Assembly: GCA_016795065.1 (NCBI GenBank)
Contig: JAEUIU010000024.1
Span: 1-40,876, forward strand
Direction: 5' to 3'
Length of the DNA: 40,876 bases
DNA from: Phycisphaerae bacterium
Lineage (GTDB): Bacteria > Planctomycetota > Phycisphaerae > Phycisphaerales > SM1A02
The translations under genes were made by a program, and so were the position numbers. Positions 32,010-39,682 of the stretch are shown here, piece by piece. Numbering within the stretch: position 1 is the stretch's first letter; each line of letters opens with the position of its first letter. The notes beneath the pieces were generated by a model. The model was not told where the DNA came from and ran no database searches. It saw nothing but the letters and a program-made list of their open reading frames with translations.

Positions 32010-33254
32010 TCAGGTGTGGCTGCGGGCGACGATGCGGTAGCCGCCAGCCTCGAGGGTTCGATGCACGACCTTGGCATGCTCAAGGTCGCGCACCTCGACC
32101 GTGCAGTCGACCTGCACCGTGGAGATGTCCGGACCACCGAAGGCCCGTTCGTGCTGGATCTGCTTGATGCTCGCTCCGGTGTCCGCCAGCACGGTCGCGA
32201 AGGCGGCGAGTCCGCCCGGTCGGTCGCGGATGATGGCCGTGAATCGGGTCAGGCGTCCATCGATCGCCAGACCGTGGTCGATGACCCGGGCGAGGATCGT
32301 CGGATCGATGTTTCCGCCGCACAGCGCCAGAACGACGCGCTTGCCCTTGAGGTGGCCCAGTTGCCCTCCGAGAAACGGCGCGAGGCTCGTCGCGCCGCCG
32401 CCTTCGACCACACCCTTCTCGAGTTCCAAAAGCCGCAGGATCGCCAACGAGATCTCCTGTTCATCGACCAGGACGACGCGATCCACCTTGTCGCGGGCAA
32501 TGGCGAAGGCCCGGTCGCCGACTTCAGGCACCGCGAGGCCATCGGCCAGCGTCGGCGAGCTCTGCACGCGCACGGGGCCGCCGACCTTGAGGGCCTCGCT
32601 GTAGCTTGGGCATCGGCGCGGCTCGACGCCGATGATTTCCGTCGACGGCGAGAGCCGCTTGACCGCCAGGGCGACGCCGGCGATGAGGCCCGCCCCGCCG
32701 ATCGGCACAACGATCGCATCGGGATTGGGCACCTGGTCGAGGATCTCAAGCCCCAGCGTCCCTTGGCCGGCGATGATCGCCGCGTCGTTGAATCCATGGA
32801 TGTAGGTGAGGCCCTCGCGGGCGACATACTCCTCACCGCGCACCTTCGCCTCGGCGATGTTCTCGCCGAAGAGAATCACCCGGGCCCCGAGGCGCTCGCA
32901 CTTGGTCCGCTTCACCAGCGGCGCGAAGGTCGGCATGACCACCGTCACCGGAATGCCGAGTTGCTTGCCATGGAACGCAAGAGCCAAGGCGTGGTTCCCG
33001 GCACTGGCCGCGATGACCCCGCGCTTGCGCTTGTCGGCGTCGAGCAGGAGCAGCGCATTGCGTGCCCCGCGCTCCTTGAAGGAGCCGGTTCGCTGCTGAA
33101 ACTCGAGCTTCGAGTGGATCTCGCAGCCGGTGAGTTCGGAGAGGTCAAGCGAATCGCGACAGGGCGTGACGACGACGCCATCGGCAATCCGCGCACGGGC
33201 GGCGACGATGTCGTCAAACGTGACGCTCGCGGCGAGGGTGGAGAGTTGGGTCAT
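32010..33254 (-). CDS. ilvA: Threonine ammonia-lyase (threonine deaminase) with ACT domain
   Basis: This is a 414-residue fold-type II PLP enzyme. The Schiff-base lysine is Lys60 in QQRTGSFKERGA. The phosphate-binding loop is VPIGGAGLIAGVALAVK, and AASAGNHALALAFHG is the usual Ser/Asn region. The last 80 residues (RFTAIIRDRPGGLAAFATVLADTGASIKQIQHERAF..VQVDCTVEVRDLEHAKVV) form one ACT domain, as in the shorter IlvA/TdcB type. It deaminates threonine to 2-oxobutanoate, the first step to isoleucine or a catabolic route; which one cannot be told, so tdcB is an alternative name. It is the second threonine-consuming pathway in this window besides tdh-kbl. An inverted-repeat element lies just upstream, and the sensor kinase gene follows 21 bp after the stop. 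Confidence 0.93.
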   Translation of the reverse strand: MTQLSTLAASVTFDDIVAARARIADGVVVTPCRDSLDLSELTGCEIHSKLEFQQRTGSFKERGARNALLLLDADKRKRGVIAASAGNHALALAFHGKQLGIPVTVVMPTFAPLVKRTKCERLGARVILFGENIAEAKVRGEEYVAREGLTYIHGFNDAAIIAGQGTLGLEILDQVPNPDAIVVPIGGAGLIAGVALAVKRLSPSTEIIGVEPRRCPSYSEALKVGGPVRVQSSPTLADGLAVPEVGDRAFAIARDKVDRVVLVDEQEISLAILRLLELEKGVVEGGGATSLAPFLGGQLGHLKGKRVVLALCGGNIDPTILARVIDHGLAIDGRLTRFTAIIRDRPGGLAAFATVLADTGASIKQIQHERAFGGPDISTVQVDCTVEVRDLEHAKVVHRTLEAGGYRIVARSHT

Positions 33255-33274
33255 GTGTTTCGAGCGGGAGGGGA

Positions 33275-33413
33275 TTCACCGCAGAGGCGCGGAGGACACG
33301 GAGCCAGACGCAGAGGGAAAAAAAGGGGTTGTCGACGCTCGACGCTCGGGAGGAACCAACCATCTATCTTCCCTCTGCGTCTTCCTCTGCGTCCTCCGCG
33401 CCTCTGCGGTGAA
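33275..33413. repeat. 139-bp inverted-repeat element, copy 1
   Basis: TTCACCGCAGAGGCGCGGAG at the left end is mirrored by CTCCGCGCCTCTGCGGTGAA at the right end. Inner parts also pair: CAGACGCAGAGGGAA with TTCCCTCTGCGTCTTCC. The arms are about 45 bases and the centre is not conserved between copies. It fills the gap between accC and ilvA. Confidence 0.92.
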
Positions 33414-33430
33414 CGAAACCCCACCCAAGC

Positions 33431-34783
33431 TCAATGCGCGCCGGACTTCAGCCAGCGTTCGATGTAGTGGATGTCGTGGGTCCCGTTCACGAAGTCGGGA
33501 TGATCCATGATCCGGCGGTGCAGCGGAATCGTCGTCTTGGCAGGACCGATCTTGAATTCGTCGAGGGCGACCTTCATCCGTTCGATGGCGGTCGCACGAT
33601 CCTTGCCGTGCACGATGAGTTTGCCGATCATCGAGTCGTAGTTCGGCGGGATGCGATACCCCGGCCGCACGTGGCTGTCCCAGCGGACGCCGGGGCCGCC
33701 GGGGGCGACGAAGGTCTCGATCGTGCCGGCCTGGGGCATGAAGTTGCGGTTCGGGTCCTCGGCGTTGACGCGGACCTCGATCGCATGGCCGTTCTGCTTG
33801 ACGTCGGCCTGCTTCACCGAGAGTCGCTCGCCTGCGGTCACCTTGATCGTCTCGGCGACGATGTCGACGCCGGTGATCATCTCGGTGACCGGGTGCTCGA
33901 CCTGGACGCGCGTGTTGACCTCAAGCATGTAGAAGTTCTGATGCTTGTCCATCAGGAACTCGACCGTCGCCGCGCCGGAATAGCCGGCGGCGCGGATGAG
34001 CTCCGCGGCGGAGGTGCAGACCGCGTCGCGCTTCTTCGGGTCGACGCCCGGTGCGGTCGCTTCCTCAACGAGCTTCTGGTGACGGCGCTGGCTCGAGCAA
34101 TCCCGCTCGAAGAGGTGCACCGCGTTGCCATGCTGGTCGCCGAGGGTTTGGACTTCGAAGTGACGGGCGTTCTCGAGGAACTTCTCAACGTAGACGCTGC
34201 CGTTGCCAAACGCCGCGGCTGCCTCCTGGCGAGCGGCGTCGATGCCAGCCCGCAACTGCTCCTCGTCGCGGGCGACGCGCATGCCGCGCCCGCCACCGCC
34301 GGCCGCCGCCTTCACGATGACAGGGAAGCCGATCTCCTTGGCGACCTTGACGGCCTCGTCGATGTCCTCGATCGCTCCCTCGGTCCCGGGGAAGATCGGC
34401 GTGCCAGCCTTCTTGGCCATCCGCTTGCAGGAGACCTTGTCGCCCAGCAAGGCCATCGCCTCGGGCGAAGGGCCGATGAAAGCGATCTTGCAGTCCCGAC
34501 AGACCTCGGCGAAATGGGCATTCTCGGAGAGGAATCCGTAGCCGGGATGAATCGCGTCAGCGTTGGTCACCTCGGCGGCGGCAATGATCCGCTCGATTCG
34601 AAGGTAACTCTGAGCCGAGGGCCCGGGCCCGATGCACACCGTCTGGTCGGCGTACTCCAGCCACGGCCCATCCTTGTCGGCGGTCGAGTAGACGCAGACG
34701 GTTTCGATGCCGAGCGTCTTCGCAGCACGAATGATGCGAAGGGCGATCTCACCGCGGTTGGCAATCAGGATTCGGTTGAACAT
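33431..34783 (-). CDS. accC: Biotin carboxylase subunit of acetyl-CoA carboxylase
   Basis: This is a 450-residue protein of normal family length. It begins MFNRILIANRGEIALRIIRA. It contains the ATP-grasp glycine-rich loop VKAAAGGGGRGMRV, the catalytic EFLMDKHQNFYMLEVNTRVQVEHPVTEMITG segment, and GHAIEVRVNAEDP. It carboxylates biotin on the carrier protein using bicarbonate and ATP, the first half-reaction of malonyl-CoA formation. The ATG at 34783 matches the family start; the open frame extends to 34984 only because it reads through the inverted-repeat element. The gene lies downstream of accB with that repeat element between them, so the two may still be co-transcribed. Confidence 0.97.
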   Translation of the reverse strand: MFNRILIANRGEIALRIIRAAKTLGIETVCVYSTADKDGPWLEYADQTVCIGPGPSAQSYLRIERIIAAAEVTNADAIHPGYGFLSENAHFAEVCRDCKIAFIGPSPEAMALLGDKVSCKRMAKKAGTPIFPGTEGAIEDIDEAVKVAKEIGFPVIVKAAAGGGGRGMRVARDEEQLRAGIDAARQEAAAAFGNGSVYVEKFLENARHFEVQTLGDQHGNAVHLFERDCSSQRRHQKLVEEATAPGVDPKKRDAVCTSAAELIRAAGYSGAATVEFLMDKHQNFYMLEVNTRVQVEHPVTEMITGVDIVAETIKVTAGERLSVKQADVKQNGHAIEVRVNAEDPNRNFMPQAGTIETFVAPGGPGVRWDSHVRPGYRIPPNYDSMIGKLIVHGKDRATAIERMKVALDEFKIGPAKTTIPLHRRIMDHPDFVNGTHDIHYIERWLKSGAH

Positions 34784-34826
34784 GCGGATGGGAGGTGGAT
34801 ACGGCGGGCGATTCGGGGGGGGAGGG

Positions 34827-34965
34827 TTCACCGCAGAGGCGCAGAGGGCGCGGAGCCAGACGCAGAGGGGTCGAAGGGTGACCGACGCTGAGGGTCTGAA
34901 GAGTTTCCCATCCCACTGCTTCTCTCTGCGTCTTGCTCTGCGACCTCCGCGCCTCTGCGGTGAAC
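34827..34965. repeat. 139-bp inverted-repeat element, copy 2
   Basis: This has the same arms as copy 1: TTCACCGCAGAGGCGCAGAG at the left and CTCCGCGCCTCTGCGGTGAA at the right, with identical total length. The central 40 or so bases differ from copy 1. It sits between accB and accC, so accC has one copy on each side. Confidence 0.92.
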
Positions 34966-34987
34966 GCCCCCGCACCAAGCTCAAGAC

Positions 34988-35512
34988 TTAGTCGGGCTTG
35001 ATCCGGAACAACGGCTGCCCAAACTCGACCGCCTGGCCGTTCTTGGCGAGGATCGCCTCGATCGTGCCCGAGGTTTCGGCCTTGATCTCGTTGAAGATCT
35101 TCATGGCCTCGATGAGGCAGACGATGGTGTCGGCATGGACCTTGGAGCCGACCTGGACGAAGACCGGTTTGCCCGGTCCTGCGGCGGTGTAGAAGGTCCC
35201 GACCATCGGGCTTTCAATGACCGGACCGGTGTGGACGACCGCCGGCGTTGGGGCTGGGGCCTGGGTGGGAGTCGCAGTCGGGGCGCCGCCAACGGAGTGG
35301 GCGACGTGGTGCACGGGTGCCATCTGCTGCGGCGCGTGGGCGGGTGCGGCAAACTGGCCCATCGGCATCGTGAAGGTGCCAGCAGCGGGGCTGGCCCCGG
35401 GCGTTGCCCGCTTGATGGTCACTTGTTCGTGCTCGTCGCGGACGTCCAGTTCGGTGAGGTCGCTCGCCACCATGAGGCGGACGAGTTCCTTGAGCTTGCG
35501 AATGTCGATCAT
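34988..35512 (-). CDS. accB: Biotin carboxyl carrier protein of acetyl-CoA carboxylase
   Basis: This is a 174-residue protein. The N-terminal segment [35 protein letters not shown] is typical of AccB. An Ala/Pro/Thr-rich flexible linker (about 40-95) follows. The C-terminal biotinyl domain starts at [19 protein letters not shown] and carries the biotinylated Lys138 in the EAMKIFNEI motif. It carries carboxybiotin between AccC and the carboxyltransferase. The start agrees with the family. It is followed after the inverted-repeat element by accC on the same strand. Confidence 0.96.
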   Translation of the reverse strand: MIDIRKLKELVRLMVASDLTELDVRDEHEQVTIKRATPGASPAAGTFTMPMGQFAAPAHAPQQMAPVHHVAHSVGGAPTATPTQAPAPTPAVVHTGPVIESPMVGTFYTAAGPGKPVFVQVGSKVHADTIVCLIEAMKIFNEIKAETSGTIEAILAKNGQAVEFGQPLFRIKPD

Positions 35513-35704
35513 GCGGGCGGGAAGTGTAACGGCGACTGCCGCCTCGGGGGCCAGCGTGAGCCCGAAGTCGGCCGAACCGGGCAGATCCCCCTTCCACGCC
35601 CCCGGAACTCCGACTAGATCGGCTGAGTTGGCCGGTTTTGGGCGTGGCTCGAGAACGGGATGCGTGGGCGATCGGCGCGACGGCCGACCCCCTCGCTGAC
35701 GGCG

Positions 35705-36487
35705 TCAGGATGCCGCGGGTGGGCGCAGGATCTCTGAGACGATGAACGCCGAACGCACTTGCCTTGGATCGAGGAAGGCCTTTCGAATGTCCGCTGCTGT
35801 CGTCGGGTTGACGGCGGCCGCAGCCGCCTTGGGAGCCGCGTGCACAGCTCCTCGGGAGCCAACATGATCATGGCGAACGGTGACGTAGGCCTTTCGGTCG
35901 CTCACCGAGCCCCGTTCGCTTACTCGATGGCTTCCCTGGCGGGCCTTCTTGCTCGCCGCCCGCTCTGCCTTGCGTCGAGCATTCTCACGCTCGCGTTCGC
36001 TCATCTGATACGACTTGCCAGACCGCTTGTTTCTGGCCCGCTGCCCCGTTCGCTCGCCCGTGCCTCCCACAGGTGACGAGAACGAGCTTGCCCTCTGGGA
36101 AGCGGGTTGGGGCGCAGGAAGCGGAGCTGATTGGGGAGCCCTTGGCGGCGTCGGCGTCGCACGCATGGGCGGCGGCGGAGCGCGGTGTCCGACGAACTCG
36201 GCGGGAAGGCGATCGGGCGTCCTTGGCGATGCCTGGCGAACGCCGCCTCGCGAACCCAACGGCGGCGGCGGCTCGGGGCGAACAGCGCCCTTGTCGTTGA
36301 AGATGTCAAAGAGATCGCCCGGACCAGCTTCTTCTTGGTCTGCTTCGTCCGGCAAGCTGCCGTCAGCGCGGCCGGCACGGCGCGCAGCCTCTTCGGCCTC
36401 GCGTCGCTTCTTTTCAGCGGCCTTCTTTTGGGCAACCCATCCTGCAATCATCTGCAAGACGATGATCGCAATGACGATGTACTTCAT
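35705..36487 (-). CDS. Single-pass membrane protein with disordered middle and conserved tail
   Basis: This is a 260-residue protein of unknown function. The ATG at 36487 gives a membrane span at the very start (MKYIVIAIIVLQMIAGWV), then a charged helical or coiled-coil segment (QKKAAEKKRREAEEAARRAG). A long Pro/Arg/Ser-rich region follows (PPPPLGSRGGV, APPPPMRATPTPPRAP), then a Lys/Arg-rich block (ERERENARRKAERAASKKARQG). The tail RKAFLDPRQVRSAFIVSEILRPP resembles a C-terminal motif (..A.I..EIL.PP) that I recall from small planctomycete membrane proteins. The gene starts 4 bp after btuD stops, on the same strand. The longer frame to 36571 overlaps btuD and is not favoured. Confidence 0.72.
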   Translation of the reverse strand: MKYIVIAIIVLQMIAGWVAQKKAAEKKRREAEEAARRAGRADGSLPDEADQEEAGPGDLFDIFNDKGAVRPEPPPPLGSRGGVRQASPRTPDRLPAEFVGHRAPPPPMRATPTPPRAPQSAPLPAPQPASQRASSFSSPVGGTGERTGQRARNKRSGKSYQMSERERENARRKAERAASKKARQGSHRVSERGSVSDRKAYVTVRHDHVGSRGAVHAAPKAAAAAVNPTTAADIRKAFLDPRQVRSAFIVSEILRPPAAS

Positions 36488-36491
36488 GGCG

Positions 36492-37292
36492 TCACGATAC
36501 CTGCTTGGTCCCGTCCTGACCCACCATCGGTTCGGGAATCCCGTCGATATCGAGCCGAAACGGCACGCCAAAGTGGCGCGTGAGGAAGTCGGTGGTCAGC
36601 ACTTCGCGGATCGGGCCGGCCAGGGCCATCCGTCCTGCGTCGAGCACCACGACCGCATCGGCAATGCGGGCCGCCAAGCTTAAGTCGTGGAGGACGACGA
36701 TCGCCAGTCCTCCCCCGCTCACGAATCGCCGAACGAGCGTGGCCGAGCGGTCGGTCTCGGCCAAGTCCATGGCAGCGAAGGGTTCATCCAAGAGGATGGC
36801 TCCATTCGCATCCACTTGGGCCCAGGCTCGGGCCAAAGCGACCCGCTGCTGCTGCCCCACCGAGAGCTCGTGGTAGATCCGATCCTGGATCTCCGTCAGG
36901 CCGAAGGCCTCAATCGCCGCGCGGATGCGCTGGTCGCTTGGCGCTAATGCGTACCGTCCAAGTTCGATCGTCTCCCGCACGCTGAAACGGGCGCTCAGGA
37001 GCGGACGCTGGGCGACGTACGCCACTCGCCTCGCCCGCTCGCGGGCCGACCAGCGTTGCAGGGGTTTGCCATCCCAGAGGACCTCGCCCGCGGCGACATC
37101 GATCACACCGGCGAGGGCTCGAAGGAGCGTCGTCTTGCCGGCGGCATTGCGCCCGACGATCGCAACGACCTGACCGCGCTGAAACGCGGAGGTGATGTTG
37201 TCGACGGTACGTCGTTGCGTCGTCAACGCACCCGACGGGGCCGATGAGGGCGGCCTCCCCAACTGCACACCGACCGCTCGGGCTTCGATCAT
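36492..37292 (-). CDS. btuD: ABC transporter ATP-binding protein, BtuD/FhuC type
   Basis: This 266-residue ATPase has Walker A GRNAAGKTT (47-55), the signature HELSVGQQQRVALARA, Walker B GAILLDEPF and a switch His in VVLHDLSLA. It energises a FecCD-type permease. Its ATG overlaps the stop of btuC (4 bp). The first 30 residues contain a small Ala/Ser/Pro/Thr insertion compared with usual members. The metal-siderophore, haem and cobalamin importers share this family, so the substrate is judged from the binding protein and the nearby B12 riboswitch; cobalamin is likely but not proven. Confidence 0.88.
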   Translation of the reverse strand: MIEARAVGVQLGRPPSSAPSGALTTQRRTVDNITSAFQRGQVVAIVGRNAAGKTTLLRALAGVIDVAAGEVLWDGKPLQRWSARERARRVAYVAQRPLLSARFSVRETIELGRYALAPSDQRIRAAIEAFGLTEIQDRIYHELSVGQQQRVALARAWAQVDANGAILLDEPFAAMDLAETDRSATLVRRFVSGGGLAIVVLHDLSLAARIADAVVVLDAGRMALAGPIREVLTTDFLTRHFGVPFRLDIDGIPEPMVGQDGTKQVS

Positions 37293-38293
37293 GAGGATCC
37301 TCCGTGATGGAGAATCGGGGCGCGACGCAAGAGAATCAGGAAGACCGGCCCGCCAACCAAGGCTGTCAGCACCCCCACCGGCAATCGGCCGCCACCGACG
37401 TCGACGACTTGCCGAATGGCATCGGCTGCGAGAAGCATGGCCGCCCCCGCCAGCGCCGATCCCAAGACCAGCGTGGCGTGCCGCGGCCCCACCATCAGTC
37501 GAGCCGCATGCGGAGCGACGAGGCCGACGAACGCGATGGGGCCGGCGAGGGCAACCGTGCCAGCGGCGAGCACGCCGGACACGACAAAAAGCGTGATCCG
37601 GACCGTCGTGAGACGCACGCCGACCGAGCGGGCTTCGTCATCGGAAAGGCTTGATGCGTCAAGGGCGGGACCGATCGCAATGCCAAGACCGGTGGCAGCG
37701 GCCGCGATCGCGCTCACGATCAGAAGAAGTCCCTGCGGCGGAGCCTCGGGGATACGGCCCATCATCCATCCCACGAAATCACCACGAAGTCCCGCAGGCA
37801 CGAGCGATTGCAGGGCTGTCGTACCGGCCGCAGCCATCGAACCGATGATCACGCCCGCCAAGACCAATCCAAGCGGGTCGACCGCGCCGCGCCGCGAGCC
37901 GAGTTGCCAGACGAGCGCCAACGCGACGAGGCTTCCTCCCACGGCAAAGAGACTCGGACCGCTGAGCCCGAAGAAACTCCCCGCGGCGATGCCGAACTGC
38001 GAGGCGAGGTACAGAGCGAGCATGTAGCCGAAGCTCGCCCCGCTTGAGAGCCCGAGGACGAAGGGTGAGGCGAGCGGGTTTCGGAGGAGGACCTGAAGGA
38101 AGAGCCCGGCGATCGCGAGCGAGACGCCAATGGCGGTCGCAGCGAGACCGGCGTCGAGGCGGTAGCGAGCGATCCCCTCGCCCGGCTCGCCGAAGCCGCT
38201 GCTGCCGACGAGATAGCGCAGGGCCAAGGCGAACATGAACGCTGCCAACAGGAGGCCGAGTCCGAGGGCGCGGCGATGGCGAGCGAAGTTCAT
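37289..38293 (-). CDS. btuC: ABC transporter permease, BtuC/FecCD family
   Basis: This 334-residue integral membrane protein has about ten hydrophobic helices. FecCD family motifs are present: LLRNPLASPFVLGLSSGASFG near the first third, LAGVIIGSMAAAGTTALQSL, ARSVGVRLTTVRITLFVVSGVLAAGTVALAGPIAFVGLVAPHAARLMVGP and ADAIRQVVDVGGGRLPVGVLTALVGGPVFLILL. It forms the membrane path of a BtuFCD-like importer. The start overlaps the stop of btuF by 4 bp, and its own stop overlaps btuD, so the three are tightly coupled. Confidence 0.93.
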   Translation of the reverse strand: MNFARHRRALGLGLLLAAFMFALALRYLVGSSGFGEPGEGIARYRLDAGLAATAIGVSLAIAGLFLQVLLRNPLASPFVLGLSSGASFGYMLALYLASQFGIAAGSFFGLSGPSLFAVGGSLVALALVWQLGSRRGAVDPLGLVLAGVIIGSMAAAGTTALQSLVPAGLRGDFVGWMMGRIPEAPPQGLLLIVSAIAAAATGLGIAIGPALDASSLSDDEARSVGVRLTTVRITLFVVSGVLAAGTVALAGPIAFVGLVAPHAARLMVGPRHATLVLGSALAGAAMLLAADAIRQVVDVGGGRLPVGVLTALVGGPVFLILLRRAPILHHGGSS

Positions 38294-39348
38294 GAAGGCA
38301 GGCCTTCGCGGGGCGCTGGGTTAGGCGCTGGGTTGGGCTGTGGGCTGCCTGAGCCGTTCGGCACGCTGATGTCGGGCGGGAGGGCCGGCCACGAAGCGAA
38401 GAGCGTTCGCAGTCGCTCAACGACCTCGGGAGCCTTCGTTGACGGAAGCATCGACATGGGATCAACGTGGACGGCGATCCGCCGATCGGCGGCAGCACGC
38501 GTCGGACTCGAACGAAGCGGGCGAAGGAGGGCCGCGGCGTCGGAGTCAGAGGGAGCCGTCTCGCGGAGGATGACGATGGCCGCGGGGTTGATGCCAGCGA
38601 GGTCTTCGAAAGTGAGTTCCGGGTAGCCGTCGGCCGTGATGGCGTTGACGCCGCCGGCAGCGACCAACATCTGGCTGACAAACGTGTCCGCTCCGGCGGC
38701 GGTCAGCGGCTCGGTGCCGACGAGAACGAGGGTCTTGATCGGGGTGTCGGGACTCGATCTCGAGCGCAGCGACTCAAGGGCTTCGGCACTCGCAGCACAC
38801 CGGGCTGCGAGCGTGGTCAGCTCGGGCGAGATGTGCAGTTCAAGGCTCGGGACGAGCGCCGCGAGAAAGGCCTCGACGTCTTCCAGTCGATCAAGTCCCT
38901 GCTCGATGAGGACCCACCCGTGCCGTTGGGCGAGGCGCTCCAACTCCGGGTCCGTTCCCGTCGCGGCGGGCTGAACGAGCAGATGCGTCGGAGCCACCTG
39001 GATCAGCCGCTCGTAGTCGACATCCAAGAGAGAACCGACGGTCGGAACGGTGTTGGGCACACTGTCACAGAACGGTGTTCGACCGACGACCTGCGCTCCG
39101 AGTCCGAGGTCGACGAGGACCTGGGTCATGGCGGGGCTGAAGGACGCGAAGCGGCAGGCAGCGAGGGTAGTGGGCTTTGAGGCGGCGGCCGACGGATCGT
39201 CTGCGGGCGTGGCGGCCGAGGGCGTCTGGGTCGAGGCGGCGGGTCCCGGCGCCGACGGGGCCGGCGCGTCGCGGTCGACACAGGCGGCGATGATTGCCGT
39301 CGAGATCATGAGGCACGAGAAACGGGCCCCCAGGCGGCTGATTCGCAC
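38290..39348 (-). CDS. btuF: Substrate-binding lipoprotein of the BtuFCD-like importer
   Basis: This periplasmic binding protein belongs to the cobalamin/Fe3+-siderophore class. The GTG at 39348 is favoured: it gives VRISRLGARFSCLMISTAIIAAC with a lipobox AAC. The ATG at 39435 adds 29 polar residues. After a Pro/Ala linker, FASFSPAMTQVLVDLGLGAQVVGRTPFCD and TVGSLLDVDYERLIQVAPTHLLVQ match the first lobe of BtuF-like proteins. LTFEDLAGINPAAIVILRE lies in the second lobe. The C-terminal SPQPNPAPNPAPREGLPS is encoded by a 12-bp array. No B12 box was found in the 247 bp upstream of the longer ATG start. The substrate could be a corrinoid or a metal chelate. Confidence 0.85.
   Translation of the reverse strand: MRISRLGARFSCLMISTAIIAACVDRDAPAPSAPGPAASTQTPSAATPADDPSAAASKPTTLAACRFASFSPAMTQVLVDLGLGAQVVGRTPFCDSVPNTVPTVGSLLDVDYERLIQVAPTHLLVQPAATGTDPELERLAQRHGWVLIEQGLDRLEDVEAFLAALVPSLELHISPELTTLAARCAASAEALESLRSRSSPDTPIKTLVLVGTEPLTAAGADTFVSQMLVAAGGVNAITADGYPELTFEDLAGINPAAIVILRETAPSDSDAAALLRPLRSSPTRAAADRRIAVHVDPMSMLPSTKAPEVVERLRTLFASWPALPPDISVPNGSGSPQPNPAPNPAPREGLPS
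38312..38347 (-). repeat. 12-bp tandem array, 3 units, at the btuF C-terminus
   Basis: GGCGCTGGGTTA, GGCGCTGGGTTG and a diverged GGCTGTGGGCTG follow one another just inside the btuF stop and encode the PNPAPNPAP tail in frame. Confidence 0.75.
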
Positions 39349-39682
39349 ATGAAGGCTGCGACCAAGGCGCGAACGAGTATCGCGGGCCGCGGACCGAAGT
39401 CGAAGGTGTCCAAGGGATGTCGTGTCCCGCTGCACGGCTTCATCGTAGAGGTTCTCTCAGGGATCGCGGCGGCGCGACGGGAGGATCCGCGGGCCGAGGG
39501 CAGCCGAGGAGGGCGATTGGGGAATGATGAGGCAGGCCAAGACTGAGGGCGACTGCCTATCCAAACCGCTGTCGCATGGATCACGGCCGAAGAACGCGGA
39601 AACCGCCTGTGCCCGCGCCGAACTCAGGGTACGGTGACAGTTCAATATCCCCTGCGCTGATCGTCAGAAGGAACCGCCGCGC

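Noticed and set aside
31296..33467. A 723-codon open frame on the plus strand opposite ilvA and the sensor kinase
   Set aside because: It is the antisense shadow of high-GC genes. Its product is Arg/Asp/His-rich with no family motifs, while the minus-strand frames encode clear domains.
33434..34891. A 485-codon plus-strand frame opposite accC
   Set aside because: accC on the minus strand is certain. The antisense product is low-complexity (Asp/Gly/Val/Leu) and has no SD.
39349..39682. Cobalamin riboswitch upstream of btuF
   Set aside because: A weak AGTCTTGGCCTGCC likeness to the B12 box exists on the minus strand, but the GGGAA/CGGTG core and GCCACTG are missing.
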